The notes under the pieces were generated by a model that did no database searches, was not told where the DNA came from, and saw only the letters and a list, made by a program, of their open reading frames with translations. A stretch of DNA of 64,000 nt from NCBI GenBank assembly GCA_022844165.1, contig JALHMH010000025.1, positions 1-64,000 on the forward strand, read 5' to 3'. Positions 50,213-59,408 of this stretch are shown here, in pieces. A program made the position numbers and the translations under genes. Source of the DNA: Lysobacterales bacterium. Lineage in GTDB: Bacteria > Pseudomonadota > Gammaproteobacteria > Xanthomonadales > SZUA-5. The number at the start of each line of letters is the position of its first letter. Position 1 is the first letter of the stretch.

Positions 50213-53200
50213 ATGTCCATTCGCATGATGTGCGCCGCGTTGGCGCTGGCTGCGGCAGGTAATGTTGCCGCCGACACCACACCGCACGATCTTAATGCCA
50301 GCGACTTCGCCCAGGATTGGACGACGACGACGCAGATCACGACGGACGATGATTGGTCGGGTGTGCCATCGATCATCGGCTATCGCGGCGATGAACTGAC
50401 CACCACGACTGCTACGGACCCGCAGACCATTCTGGCCGATGGGTCGGCCACCCCCGTGGATGTCAATGCCAATCGCTCCGACCCCAATACCTTCGCCGCC
50501 GGCGGCGTGACCGAGTTCGATGGTATCGCCAATCCAGTGGTGGCGCTCAACGGCAGCGGCACCGCCGACGCGCCGCATATCGTGATCCGTCTCAATGCCA
50601 CCAATCGGGAGAATTTGTTTGTCGCTTACCAGCTTCGCGATCTGGATAGCAGTAGCGACAATGCGGTGATGCCGGTGGCTTTGCAGTATCGCGTCGGCGG
50701 CAGCGGCGCCTTCACCAATGTGCCGGCCGGGTTTGTCGCGGACGCAACGTCGGGTCCAAATCAGGCAACGCTGACGACCAATGTCGCCGCGGAGTTGCCG
50801 GCAGCCGCCAACGACCAGGCGATCGTCGATGTTCGCATCATCACCGCCAACGCTATCGGCAACGACGAATGGGTCGGCATCGACAATATCGAAGTCTTCA
50901 GCGATCTGATTGCGCCCACGCTTGTGGCCAATCCCATCGCTGCCAACGAAGGGAATTCCGGCAACACTACGTTTACGTTTTCGATTACCAAGACCACCAA
51001 CGCAGCGGTGACCGTGCAGGTAGCGACGACGGATGGGACGGCAACAGGCGGCAGCCCAGGCGCCGGAATCGACTACCTGGAGATTCCGTTCAATGCCGGC
51101 CAACTCGTGTCGTTCCCGGCCGGCACCTCCACGCAAACTGTGGACGTCACGGTCTTCGGCGACACCGAAGTCGAGCCGGATGAGACCTTCGATCTGGTCG
51201 TTTTTGCACCCGTCGTTGGCATCGCCCGCAGCCCCGAAGGCCTCATCGAATTTGCCCGCGCCACTGCGACCATCAATAACGACGACGGGTTGACGCCTAC
51301 CGTCTCGATCAGCGATGCAACTGTGACCGAGGGCACCGGCGCGGGCGCCACGACCGCGAACTTTACGGTGACCGTCAGCGCCGCACCTGCGGCCAATGCG
51401 ACGATCGATTTCGCGAGCGCGAGCGGTACGGCGGTGTCGGGTAGCGACTTCACGGCGACCAGCGGCACGTTGACCTTCACGCCGACTGGTGCACTGACCC
51501 AATCGGTCAACGTGCCCATAACCCGCGATGCGATCGATGAAAACGACGAGACATTCGTCGTCAATCTGAGCTCAGCGGTGGGACTGTCCATCCTGGACGG
51601 CGCGGGCCAGGGCACGATCCAGGACGACGACACCGCGACGCTGAGCGTGGCGAACGTCACTCAGGCCGAAGGCAACGCCGGGCCGAATAACTTCACGTTC
51701 ACCGCAAGCTTGAGCACGCCGGCCGATACCGCCCGGACATTCAGAGTGAGCACCAGCGACGGCACCGCGAATGCGCCGGGCGACTACACAGCGATCACGA
51801 TCGGTCAGAACCAGATCATCACGTTTAATCCGGGCAGTGTCCTTGAGACATTCAATGTCAGCGTCAACGGCGATACCGTGGTTGAAACGGACGAGACCTT
51901 CAATGTGCGATTGGACTTCCCACAGCAAGTCGCACCCGAAGGTGGTCCGATCGCATCGGCCGTCGGTACCATATTGAACGACGACCGCGAGCTGTCGATC
52001 AACAATGTCACGGTGGTTGAAGGGACCGGCGCAGGCACGACCAATGCGGTATTCACGGTGACCTTGAGCAACGTGCCGGCACCCGGCCAGAACGTCTCGG
52101 TCGACTTTGCGACCGCAGGCGCTTCCGCCACGAGCGGCGTCGATTTCACGGCAACGACGGGTACTTTGACCTTCACAATCAACGGCGCACTGAGCCAGAC
52201 CATTACGGTCCCAATCACGCGGGACAATATCGATGAGCCGAACGAAAATTTCAGTGTGACGTTGAGCAATGCGGTGAATGCGTCAATCTATGACGGCAAC
52301 GGCGCCGGCCAGATCACCGACGACGACGACCCGCCGACGGTCACGCTCAACAACCGCGCATTGAACGAGGGCAACGGTGGCACAACGACGTTCGATTTCA
52401 CTGCGACGCTGAGCAACCCGAGCGCTGCGCAAGTGCAATACCGTGTGTACACGCAGAACGGCACCGCTATTGCACCGGGCGATTACACGGCGATTGGTTG
52501 TTGCACCGCATTGGTGACCTTCCCGGCGCTCAGTACCACGCAAACTGTCAACGTCAGCGTGGTCGGCGATACGGTGGTTGAGCCCGATGAGACCTTTACG
52601 GTTTCGCTCGCTGCGGCCTTGTCGACCAGCCCGGATGGTCAGTTGCCGACGCCGTTGACCACCGGCACCGGCACTATTCTCAACGATGACGTTGCGCGCG
52701 AACTGTCGATTGCCAACGCCAGCGTGGTCGAAGGCACCGCTGCAGGAGCAACGAATCTGGTGTTTACGGTGTCGCTCAACAATGCGCCGGCCGTCGGGCA
52801 GGATGTGACCGTCGCCTACGCCAGCGCCAGCGGTACGGCGACCAGCGGCACGGATTTCACTGCAACCTCCGGTACGCTGTCTTTCACCAGCAACGGCGGA
52901 TTGACCCAGACCATTGCCGTGCCGATCACCCGCGACAACATCGACGAGATCGACGAAACGCTGACGATGACGCTCAGCGCTCCAATCAACGCGACGCTGT
53001 CTGGCGGCCCAGCCACCGGCACGATCGTCGATGACGATACCTCTGTGCTGTCGATTGCGAATCTGAGCCAGGCCGAGGGCAACGCCGGGACCAGCACGTT
53101 TACGGCAACGGCCAACCTGAGCGTACCCAGCAGCAGCACGCTGGTTTATCGCCTGCGCACGATCGACGGCACGGCAACGTCGCCGGGCGACTTTGCCGCG

Positions 53201-54157
53201 ATCACCGCAGGTGCGAATCAGACGATCAGCTTTGCGCCGGGTACCACGAGTCAGACCTTCAATCTCGCCATTGTCGGCGACACCGTTGTTGAGCTGGACG
53301 AATCCTTCCAGGTGGGATTGTCGAGCGCGGTGCAGAGCGGTCCCGATGGCGCGAACGAGGTATTGGGCACGATCACCATCCTCAACGACGACACGCCGGT
53401 GGCGAGCATTGCCAATGCGCAGGTCGTCGAAGGCACTGGCAGCAACCCGATGTTGAACTTCACCGTCAGTTTGTCGGCGCCCGCCACGGCGCCGATCAGC
53501 ATCAACTTTGCGACCAGCAACGGCACCGCCACGGCGCCCGCGGACTACATGGCGGCCAGCGGCACGGTGAACTTCACCAGCGGTCAACAAACGCAATCGA
53601 TTGCGATCACCGTGATCGGCGATAACCTCGTTGAGCCTGATGAGACGTTACTGGTGACGCTGAGTGCGCCCAGCGGTGCTACGCTCGGCACCGCGGTTGC
53701 CACTGGCACTATCGTCAACGATGACAATGCGGCGTTATCGATTAACGACATCGCCCTGCCCGAGGGCAATGGCGGCGGCATTACACCGTTTGCATTTACG
53801 ATCACCAGCAGCACGCCGTCCTCCAGTCCGATCACGGTCAACTACGCCACCAGCAACGGCACGGCGTTGTGCCCGAGCGATTTTGCCGCGACGTCCGGCA
53901 CCGCCACGCTGGCTGCTGGCGCCACCACAACCACGGTGACGATCAATGTGCTCGCCGACGATCTGCTCGAACCGAACGAGCAATTCACCGTGACGTTGAG
54001 TGCGCCCGTGGGTGCAACGCTCGCCGATGCGGTGGGTATCGCGACGATTCTCGGCGATGATCAACAAGTGCCGATTCCCACGCTCGACCGCTGGAGCCTG
54101 CTGGTGTTGCTGCTGTCGATCTTGGGCGTTGGGCTTTTCGTCATACGCCGTCGCTGA
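50213..54157 (+). CDS. Large surface protein with nine Calx-beta repeats and IPTL-CTERM anchor
   Basis: A 1314-residue protein: signal peptide (MSIRMMCAALALAAAGNVAA), an N-terminal domain (about 22-230) of unknown type, nine Calx-beta domains (about 233-1282) each ending in a NDD/DDD motif, and a C-terminal tail with PIPTLDRWSLLVLLL, hydrophobic core and RRR, the IPTL-CTERM sorting tail. Repeats alternate between a longer type (1, 3, 5, 7) with PGDYTAI and a shorter type (2, 4, 6, 8) with SGTDFTATSGTL and PITRDNID. Probably a calcium-binding, surface-anchored adhesin. AGGGGAA precedes ATG 50213. Long antisense frames over it are codon-bias artefacts. Confidence 0.9.
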   Translation: MSIRMMCAALALAAAGNVAADTTPHDLNASDFAQDWTTTTQITTDDDWSGVPSIIGYRGDELTTTTATDPQTILADGSATPVDVNANRSDPNTFAAGGVTEFDGIANPVVALNGSGTADAPHIVIRLNATNRENLFVAYQLRDLDSSSDNAVMPVALQYRVGGSGAFTNVPAGFVADATSGPNQATLTTNVAAELPAAANDQAIVDVRIITANAIGNDEWVGIDNIEVFSDLIAPTLVANPIAANEGNSGNTTFTFSITKTTNAAVTVQVATTDGTATGGSPGAGIDYLEIPFNAGQLVSFPAGTSTQTVDVTVFGDTEVEPDETFDLVVFAPVVGIARSPEGLIEFARATATINNDDGLTPTVSISDATVTEGTGAGATTANFTVTVSAAPAANATIDFASASGTAVSGSDFTATSGTLTFTPTGALTQSVNVPITRDAIDENDETFVVNLSSAVGLSILDGAGQGTIQDDDTATLSVANVTQAEGNAGPNNFTFTASLSTPADTARTFRVSTSDGTANAPGDYTAITIGQNQIITFNPGSVLETFNVSVNGDTVVETDETFNVRLDFPQQVAPEGGPIASAVGTILNDDRELSINNVTVVEGTGAGTTNAVFTVTLSNVPAPGQNVSVDFATAGASATSGVDFTATTGTLTFTINGALSQTITVPITRDNIDEPNENFSVTLSNAVNASIYDGNGAGQITDDDDPPTVTLNNRALNEGNGGTTTFDFTATLSNPSAAQVQYRVYTQNGTAIAPGDYTAIGCCTALVTFPALSTTQTVNVSVVGDTVVEPDETFTVSLAAALSTSPDGQLPTPLTTGTGTILNDDVARELSIANASVVEGTAAGATNLVFTVSLNNAPAVGQDVTVAYASASGTATSGTDFTATSGTLSFTSNGGLTQTIAVPITRDNIDEIDETLTMTLSAPINATLSGGPATGTIVDDDTSVLSIANLSQAEGNAGTSTFTATANLSVPSSSTLVYRLRTIDGTATSPGDFAAITAGANQTISFAPGTTSQTFNLAIVGDTVVELDESFQVGLSSAVQSGPDGANEVLGTITILNDDTPVASIANAQVVEGTGSNPMLNFTVSLSAPATAPISINFATSNGTATAPADYMAASGTVNFTSGQQTQSIAITVIGDNLVEPDETLLVTLSAPSGATLGTAVATGTIVNDDNAALSINDIALPEGNGGGITPFAFTITSSTPSSSPITVNYATSNGTALCPSDFAATSGTATLAAGATTTTVTINVLADDLLEPNEQFTVTLSAPVGATLADAVGIATILGDDQQVPIPTLDRWSLLVLLLSILGVGLFVIRRR

Positions 54158-54161
54158 ACCT

Positions 54162-54194
54162 GTCGCGGCGCGGGAATCGCTCTCGCGCCGCGAC
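54162..54194 (+). terminator. Strong hairpin just after the Calx-beta gene
   Basis: GTCGCGGCGCG (54162-54172) and CGCGCCGCGAC (54184-54194) are perfect complements over 11 bp around an 11-base loop, starting 4 bases after the stop codon. No T-run follows, so it may stabilise the mRNA 3' end or act with Rho and is not a classical intrinsic terminator. Confidence 0.55.
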
Positions 54195-54288
54195 CACCCG
54201 ACGCCTCAAACCCTCGTTTCGGCGATTGCCGGGAACTTTTGCGGGAGGTGGCGTTCGACTCCTCACCACCTACCATGGACCGTTCGAA

Positions 54289-55014
54289 ATGCGCCTCTTA
54301 CTCTCCTCACTGATGCTGTCGTCGGCGACGCTTTTGCTCGCCAATTCAAGTTTGGCATTGGCCGATGACACCGCAATTCGCGAGGCGGTGAAGAAGCTGG
54401 CGCCGGCCGCTTCGATTGACTCGATTAAAGCCGCACCGATGCAGGGATGGTCTGAAGTCGCGCTCGGCACACAAATCGTCTATGTCAGCAATGACGGCAA
54501 ATTGCTGATCAGCGGCAGCATATATGACACCCATGCGCAGGCGGACCTGACGGAAGCCAGCCAGACCGCGCTGCGTGCAACAACCATCAAGAAATTGCCG
54601 GACATCGCCAAGATCAGCTTCTCGCCCGCCAAGCCCACCACGCGTGTGACCGTGTTCACAGCGATCGATTGTGGATTCTGCCGCGAGCTGCACAAACAAA
54701 TGGACGGCTACCACGAGCGCGGGATCGCGATCGATTACGTGGTGATCCCACGCCACGCGCCGGGGACGCCGATGGACGTCGCTACACGGCAGTTGTACTG
54801 CGAGGCCGATGCGCAAAACGCTTTCGCCGCGGCACTGGAGAACCGTATCAAAGACAAGGCGACCTGCAAGGGCGAAGGTTACGACGCCGGTACGGCGATG
54901 GCGCAGGCCCTGGGTATCAACAGCACCCCCGTGGCCGTATTCGCCGATGGCTCCCTGGGCTCGGGTTTTTTAAGCCCGGATGAAATGGCAAAGCGGATTG
55001 CCGCAATCAAGTAA
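54289..55014 (+). CDS. DsbC/DsbG-like thiol-disulfide isomerase
   Basis: A 241-residue periplasmic protein (signal MRLLLSSLMLSSATLLLANS). A short N-terminal dimerisation domain (about 27-100) precedes a thioredoxin-fold domain with the active site Cys128-Gly-Phe-Cys131 in DCGFCRELH and a cis-Pro loop in INSTPVAVFADG. Two more Cys (YCEADA, KATCKGEG) are typical for DsbC. It isomerises wrong disulfides in exported proteins. The CGFC centre differs from the CGYC of E. coli DsbC by one residue. It follows the Calx-beta gene and is convergent with the hydroxylase gene. Confidence 0.92.
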   Translation: MRLLLSSLMLSSATLLLANSSLALADDTAIREAVKKLAPAASIDSIKAAPMQGWSEVALGTQIVYVSNDGKLLISGSIYDTHAQADLTEASQTALRATTIKKLPDIAKISFSPAKPTTRVTVFTAIDCGFCRELHKQMDGYHERGIAIDYVVIPRHAPGTPMDVATRQLYCEADAQNAFAAALENRIKDKATCKGEGYDAGTAMAQALGINSTPVAVFADGSLGSGFLSPDEMAKRIAAIK

Positions 55015-55035
55015 AGGCGAACACGGCGCCCGTTC

Positions 55036-55812
55036 TTAGCCGTTTTTTTGCAGCGGCTGTTTGAGAAGGGCGATAACGCGCTCGTCCGTGTGCAGGCCCG
55101 CGACGCCGAACCCATCGGCGTCCGGGTGGTAACGAAAGCCGCGGTGACTGGCGAAGCAACGATCCCAGACGCTCAGGCAAAAGCCATAGTTGCTGTTTGT
55201 CCGTTCGACATCCGGCGCGTGATGCACACGGTGCATCGCTGGTGTGACGAGAAACCACGACAAGGCGCGTTCGATCCGGATCGGCAAATGCAAGTTGGCG
55301 TGCGAGAACAACGCCGTCGCGTTCAAGACGATCTCGAAAATCAACACAGCCAGCGGCGGTGCACCGAGCGCTACGACAATCGCCATCTTGTAGACCATGG
55401 ACAGCACGATTTCCACCGGGTGAAAACGCAGCGCGGTGCTGGCATCCAGCTGCAGATCGCAGTGATGCACCCGATGCAGGCGCCAGAGCGGCGCCAAAGC
55501 GTGCATCGCGCGGTGTTGCCAATAGATCGCAAGATCCAGAGCAATCAGCGCCAATCCGGTCTCGATCCAGCCAGGCCACGCGAGCCCGGCAAACACGCCA
55601 AGCGACTGCGATTGTGCCCAGGCAGCCGTCCCTACAGCGCCCAGCGGCAGCAAGACTCGGGTCAACAACGTACCCAGTACCGCGAGCGACAAATGCCGAC
55701 CTGCCCGCGCAAAGGGCTGCGGATTGTGGGCAAAGGCCAGCGCCCGTTCGGCGATCAGCAGCAGCAGCCAGACGCCGAGAAAAACGCTCAATCGGAGCAC
55801 ACCCTCGCTCAT
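55036..55812 (-). CDS. Sterol desaturase / fatty acid hydroxylase family membrane protein
   Basis: A 258-residue membrane protein with the di-iron histidine boxes HRAMH, HRVHH and a third HRVHH, set among four or five hydrophobic segments. This superfamily hydroxylates or desaturates lipids using O2 and a di-iron centre. It is not specific enough to name a substrate. The start at 55812 overlaps the stop of the transporter gene by ATGA, so the two are translated together, although their functions do not obviously combine. Confidence 0.88.
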   Translation of the reverse strand: MSEGVLRLSVFLGVWLLLLIAERALAFAHNPQPFARAGRHLSLAVLGTLLTRVLLPLGAVGTAAWAQSQSLGVFAGLAWPGWIETGLALIALDLAIYWQHRAMHALAPLWRLHRVHHCDLQLDASTALRFHPVEIVLSMVYKMAIVVALGAPPLAVLIFEIVLNATALFSHANLHLPIRIERALSWFLVTPAMHRVHHAPDVERTNSNYGFCLSVWDRCFASHRGFRYHPDADGFGVAGLHTDERVIALLKQPLQKNG

Positions 55813-57107
55813 TCGGCCAATCGCCGCCCGCGTTCCACATCGACACCACGCACGACGATCAGGCCAAACACGAAAAACACACCGGTAAACAGCATCGCCG
55901 CACGATGGTTGCCGGAGAACACCCACGTCACCAGACCATAACTGACCGGCCCGATGACCGTGGCCAGACGCACCGCAAGGCTCCACAGGCCAAAACACTC
56001 CGCAACCCGCGCGCGCGGCGCGAGAAAGCCCACCAACGCGCGCCCGGCGGACTGCGAAGCGCCCATCGCCAACCCGGCGAGATTGGCGGCCACCCAGAAC
56101 ATCGCCCGATCGGTGGCAAAAAACGCCAGCAGCACCATGCCCAGCCAAAGCCACAGCGACAACATCAGCGCACGCCGATGGCCGATTCGATCCTGTACCC
56201 AGCCAAACGACAATGCGCCCAGCGCTGCGGTCACGTTCACAGCGAAGATCAGTTGCAAGGTATCGGCGGTATCGAAACCCATCGCCTGTTGCGCATACAC
56301 GGCGGCCAAGGCCACCACCACGGCGACGCCAGCCTGGTAACCGACGATGGCGATCAACAGACGCCGCAGATCCGGCCACGCACTGCTGTCGATCAGCGTT
56401 TGCCGCAATCGCCCAAACGCCAGTTGCAGCAGATGGCCGTCGCTGGCTTGTGGCGCCGCGTGCTCTTTGAGCAGGACAAAACTCGGTAGCGCTGCGAGCA
56501 GAAAAAACGCCGCAGTAATGGCCATGCACACCGGCACGAAGTGATTCGCGCCAAGGTCGCGCGCTTGTGCGCTTTGCACATAAGCGATGCACAAACCCAA
56601 AGCCAGCAAGCCGCCGCCATACCCGAGCGACCAACCAAAGCCGCTCAATCTGCCCAGCGCCTGCGGTCTGCCGAGCAGCGGCAGCCATGCGGCAATCAGC
56701 CCCTCACCCAAACCAAAGCCAATCGCCGACACCACGACCAGAATCATCGCCAGCGTGACATCGCCAGTGCCGACAAAGCACAAACCCGCGGTGCCGAACA
56801 CGCAGGCCAACGTGCTGGCGTAGAGAAACGGCCGCTTGCGACCGCGCACATCCGCAGCGGCGCCGGCGAGCGGGCCGAGCACCATGACAACCGCAGCGGC
56901 AAAGGAGATCGCCAGCGTCCAGGCGAAAGTGGCCCATGGTGCGTTACCCGCCACCGTTGCCACGAAGTACGCGTTGAATACCGCCGTCGACACCACGGTG
57001 GTATAGCTGGAGTTAGCGAAGTCGTAAAACGCCCAACTCCAGAACTCACGGCGTTGGACATCGGGTTGCAGAAGTGCACGCAGCCCATGTGGGTTGGCGT
57101 CTGGCAT
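55809..57107 (-). CDS. UMF1/Atg22-type major facilitator transporter
   Basis: A 432-residue 12-helix transporter with the UMF1 entry FWSWAFYDFANSSYTTVVST and a MFS loop DVRGRKRPFLY. The family (Atg22-like) is linked to amino-acid or small-molecule efflux but its bacterial substrates are unknown. Start MPDANPHGLRALLQPDVQRR at 57107 is conserved. It is the first gene of a two-gene operon with the hydroxylase, behind a short gap from the RlaP-like gene. Confidence 0.9.
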   Translation of the reverse strand: MPDANPHGLRALLQPDVQRREFWSWAFYDFANSSYTTVVSTAVFNAYFVATVAGNAPWATFAWTLAISFAAAVVMVLGPLAGAAADVRGRKRPFLYASTLACVFGTAGLCFVGTGDVTLAMILVVVSAIGFGLGEGLIAAWLPLLGRPQALGRLSGFGWSLGYGGGLLALGLCIAYVQSAQARDLGANHFVPVCMAITAAFFLLAALPSFVLLKEHAAPQASDGHLLQLAFGRLRQTLIDSSAWPDLRRLLIAIVGYQAGVAVVVALAAVYAQQAMGFDTADTLQLIFAVNVTAALGALSFGWVQDRIGHRRALMLSLWLWLGMVLLAFFATDRAMFWVAANLAGLAMGASQSAGRALVGFLAPRARVAECFGLWSLAVRLATVIGPVSYGLVTWVFSGNHRAAMLFTGVFFVFGLIVVRGVDVERGRRLAE

Positions 57108-57181
57108 CGCGCTAAGGTCCGACAAGAGGACCGCAGCATAGGACGAACTCGATGACGATAGGCGTCTACACCGAAGTCTCG

Positions 57182-57943
57182 TCAATCTTGCAAATGCCGC
57201 CGAAACACGCGATCCAGCGTGTCGTTGTCGATTCTGGCAGCTGAACCGATTGCGCCAGACGCTGCGCTGGCGGCGGCCAACTCGACGGCAAGCCATTGCC
57301 GTACCGGCGTTGCGACCCACTGCGACTCATCTTCGCGGGCGATCGTCTTGGCGGCAAGCAGGTCCTGGATCATGGCGCGTTCGGAGCTGTCGACCCATGG
57401 TGCGGCGTAAAGCGACGCAAATTCGGTCTGCGGTGGCGTGTGGGCATTGGCGATCCAGCGGCATGCCAGCAAAGGGCGCAGCGCGTAGAACACTTTTTTC
57501 AAGCGCACCGCGTCGCCTTGCAGGTGTTCTGCGATCACCCCGCGTGCCATCGACAGATAATGGTGATAAGCCGCAGGTGCGACAAAGGCGCGTGGCAATA
57601 GCGCGCGCAACTCGTCGGCCAAACTCTCGCGATCAGCGTAGACGATGGGCGATCCGAGCCACTCGTTGAGCGCTGCGTTGCCGCGCTGAAACAGCCGCAA
57701 CGTCTTGCGCAACTCCCAGCCGGACAAATCCAGGTCGCCCGGCAACATCGCTTCGATCACATCGCGCGGCTCGCCAATGGTCAGATACCAGTCGCGTCGT
57801 TGGACGTAGATAAAGCGCACATCGTAGTCCGAATCAGGCGAAGCGAAACCCCAGGCGCGCGAGCCGGATTCGGCAGCGTATAGGACGCGCACGTCGTGTT
57901 TTGCCTCTATCGTCGCGATTGCCTCGGCTATGGCCTGGCTCAT
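57182..57943 (-). CDS. RlaP-like nucleotidyltransferase (first of a tandem pair)
   Basis: A 253-residue protein with the polymerase-beta-type nucleotidyltransferase motif ESGSRAWGFASPDSDYDVRF, where GS and the two Asp of DxD form the active site. The pattern and the RLKKVFYALRPLLACRW helix fit the RlaP (PF10127) family, predicted RNA 3'-end nucleotidyltransferases of RNA-repair systems. Start 57943 gives an ATGA overlap with the upstream gene; 57949 and 57961 are also possible. It is 74 bases from the MFS gene on the same strand. No RNA ligase is nearby. Confidence 0.75.
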   Translation of the reverse strand: MSQAIAEAIATIEAKHDVRVLYAAESGSRAWGFASPDSDYDVRFIYVQRRDWYLTIGEPRDVIEAMLPGDLDLSGWELRKTLRLFQRGNAALNEWLGSPIVYADRESLADELRALLPRAFVAPAAYHHYLSMARGVIAEHLQGDAVRLKKVFYALRPLLACRWIANAHTPPQTEFASLYAAPWVDSSERAMIQDLLAAKTIAREDESQWVATPVRQWLAVELAAASAASGAIGSAARIDNDTLDRVFRRHLQD

Positions 57944-59049
57944 CGACATGCGGCTTGCCATTGCAACGTCAATTCGCGCAGCAACTTGTCCACGGCGGAT
58001 CGATCGGCGACCTCCGGCAGCGGCGCGTGGTCGCGCAGCGCCGCGCAGCGCGCGCGGATATCGTCGGCGATGGCCATCACTTCGCCGTAGCTGAAGGCTC
58101 CCGCGCGGATGCGCAGCAACAGTGCCAACGGCTCTCCCTCGAATCGCACGATCGGCGCGCCGTGCGCCAGGATGGCTTCGCCAGACAACAGCAGTCGCAC
58201 CGTGTGCATCAAATTCTTTGCATCGTAGTCGAGCGTTCCGGATTCTTGCGCCAACCAGCGCGACGCATTACGCTCGCGGCGCCACCTCCAGTAGTTCTGG
58301 TGGTCCTCCACGGCTTGTCGCCACGCATGCTCGTTGTACAGCAACAGCCCGGCGAACCTTGTCTCTTCGTCATCGACAGGTATCGACTCCAGCGCCAGTT
58401 GATCGCCGCGAAACACGCCTCGAGCGCCCTCTCCATAACGATACAGCCGATACACGCCGCTCGCATGTTCCAGTCGTGCCGCGTGGCATTGCCCAAGCGA
58501 CGTGTCCCAGTGCGCGAGTTCGATCGGTCGGCACGGCACGCCGCCCGACGTCAGTGCCGGGCGCGGAATCACATAACAGTAGTCTTCCTTGCGCGGCGGT
58601 GCCTCGGGCCTTGGTTGGTTGACCCACTTGTTCTGACCCTTGGCTTTCTTGATCTGGCTGTACGCGTAGCCGATGTGCGTATCGGCACACTGTCGCGTGA
58701 TGAATAAGTCGCGCTGCGCACGAAGGGCAGACATCGCATCGCTATCAACGCGCACACAATCGGTCGGCATGTACAACAGTTCGAGGATGTTCGGATTGGC
58801 ATTGGCCAACAACTCCAGCGTGCGCCTGAGCGAATAAAAAACTTCATTGTGCCGCGCGTCGGCGATCAGGTCTTCGGGTGGCGCCAGCGCCAGGAACTCA
58901 GCTGGCGTCTGCGCGAACACGCCGCGCAAGTCGGTATCGCTGGCATCCGAATGCGTGCCATATGCACGCGAACCGGAAATACACTCGAACAGCAGGCGGC
59001 TCGAATCAGCTCGCAGCGCATCCAGAGTGGTGACAGCGTTCGAATTCAA
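57940..59049 (-). CDS. RlaP-like nucleotidyltransferase (second of a tandem pair)
   Basis: A 369-residue protein with the active-site pattern ISGSRAYGTHSDASDTDLRG, followed by an NPNILELLYMP block and a long C-terminal helical part (YAYSQIKKAKGQNKW; SYGEVMAIADDIRARC). It belongs to the same RlaP-like branch as the next gene downstream, but is longer by about 110 residues and clearly diverged. Coupled by ATGA overlap, the pair probably forms one functional unit. Substrate (RNA or other) is inferred only from family membership. Confidence 0.78.
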   Translation of the reverse strand: MNSNAVTTLDALRADSSRLLFECISGSRAYGTHSDASDTDLRGVFAQTPAEFLALAPPEDLIADARHNEVFYSLRRTLELLANANPNILELLYMPTDCVRVDSDAMSALRAQRDLFITRQCADTHIGYAYSQIKKAKGQNKWVNQPRPEAPPRKEDYCYVIPRPALTSGGVPCRPIELAHWDTSLGQCHAARLEHASGVYRLYRYGEGARGVFRGDQLALESIPVDDEETRFAGLLLYNEHAWRQAVEDHQNYWRWRRERNASRWLAQESGTLDYDAKNLMHTVRLLLSGEAILAHGAPIVRFEGEPLALLLRIRAGAFSYGEVMAIADDIRARCAALRDHAPLPEVADRSAVDKLLRELTLQWQAACR

Positions 59050-59141
59050 TCTGGAAACCTCAGCTCAGTGACGGCCCGCTGCGGCGAGCGCCGGTGGCAC
59101 GGTAGGATGTTCTGCGGCCCGGCGTGGACGAGCGGCTCGGC

Positions 59142-59408
59142 CTACGATGGTCTGACGTGGCGTTTCGCCAACCAGGCAGCGACATAACTGCAACTTGCGA
59201 TGACTTGCCAGCCGTGGGCGTGGGCATAGGCCACGCCGGTCTCGACCAACTGTGCGGCGAGGCCACGCCCGCGTAGCGCGGAGGGCGTGTAGGTATGCGA
59301 GAAGTCGATGACGTCATCGGACAGCATGCGATAGTCCAGATGTGCGATCTCGCCGTCCGCCGCCACTTCGAATCGCTGACGAGCAGCGTCATGCAACACC
59401 GCACTCAT
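59142..59408 (-). CDS. Small GNAT-family N-acetyltransferase
   Basis: An 88-residue compact YjdJ-type acetyltransferase. The acetyl-CoA binding loop is ALRGRGLAAQLVETGVAYAH, and the late CSYVAAWLAKRH corresponds to the end of the YjdJ family. Its ATG overlaps the parB stop by ATGA. The target amine is unknown; such small GNATs often act on small molecules or proteins. Confidence 0.88.
   Translation of the reverse strand: MSAVLHDAARQRFEVAADGEIAHLDYRMLSDDVIDFSHTYTPSALRGRGLAAQLVETGVAYAHAHGWQVIASCSYVAAWLAKRHVRPS

Noticed and set aside
49691..51502. Long minus-strand open frame (about 600 codons) opposite comM and the Calx-beta gene
   Set aside because: It mirrors the codon-position bias of the strong plus-strand genes, has no recognisable domain, and crosses the boundary of two real genes. 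Further antisense frames at 52283-53596 are rejected for the same reason.
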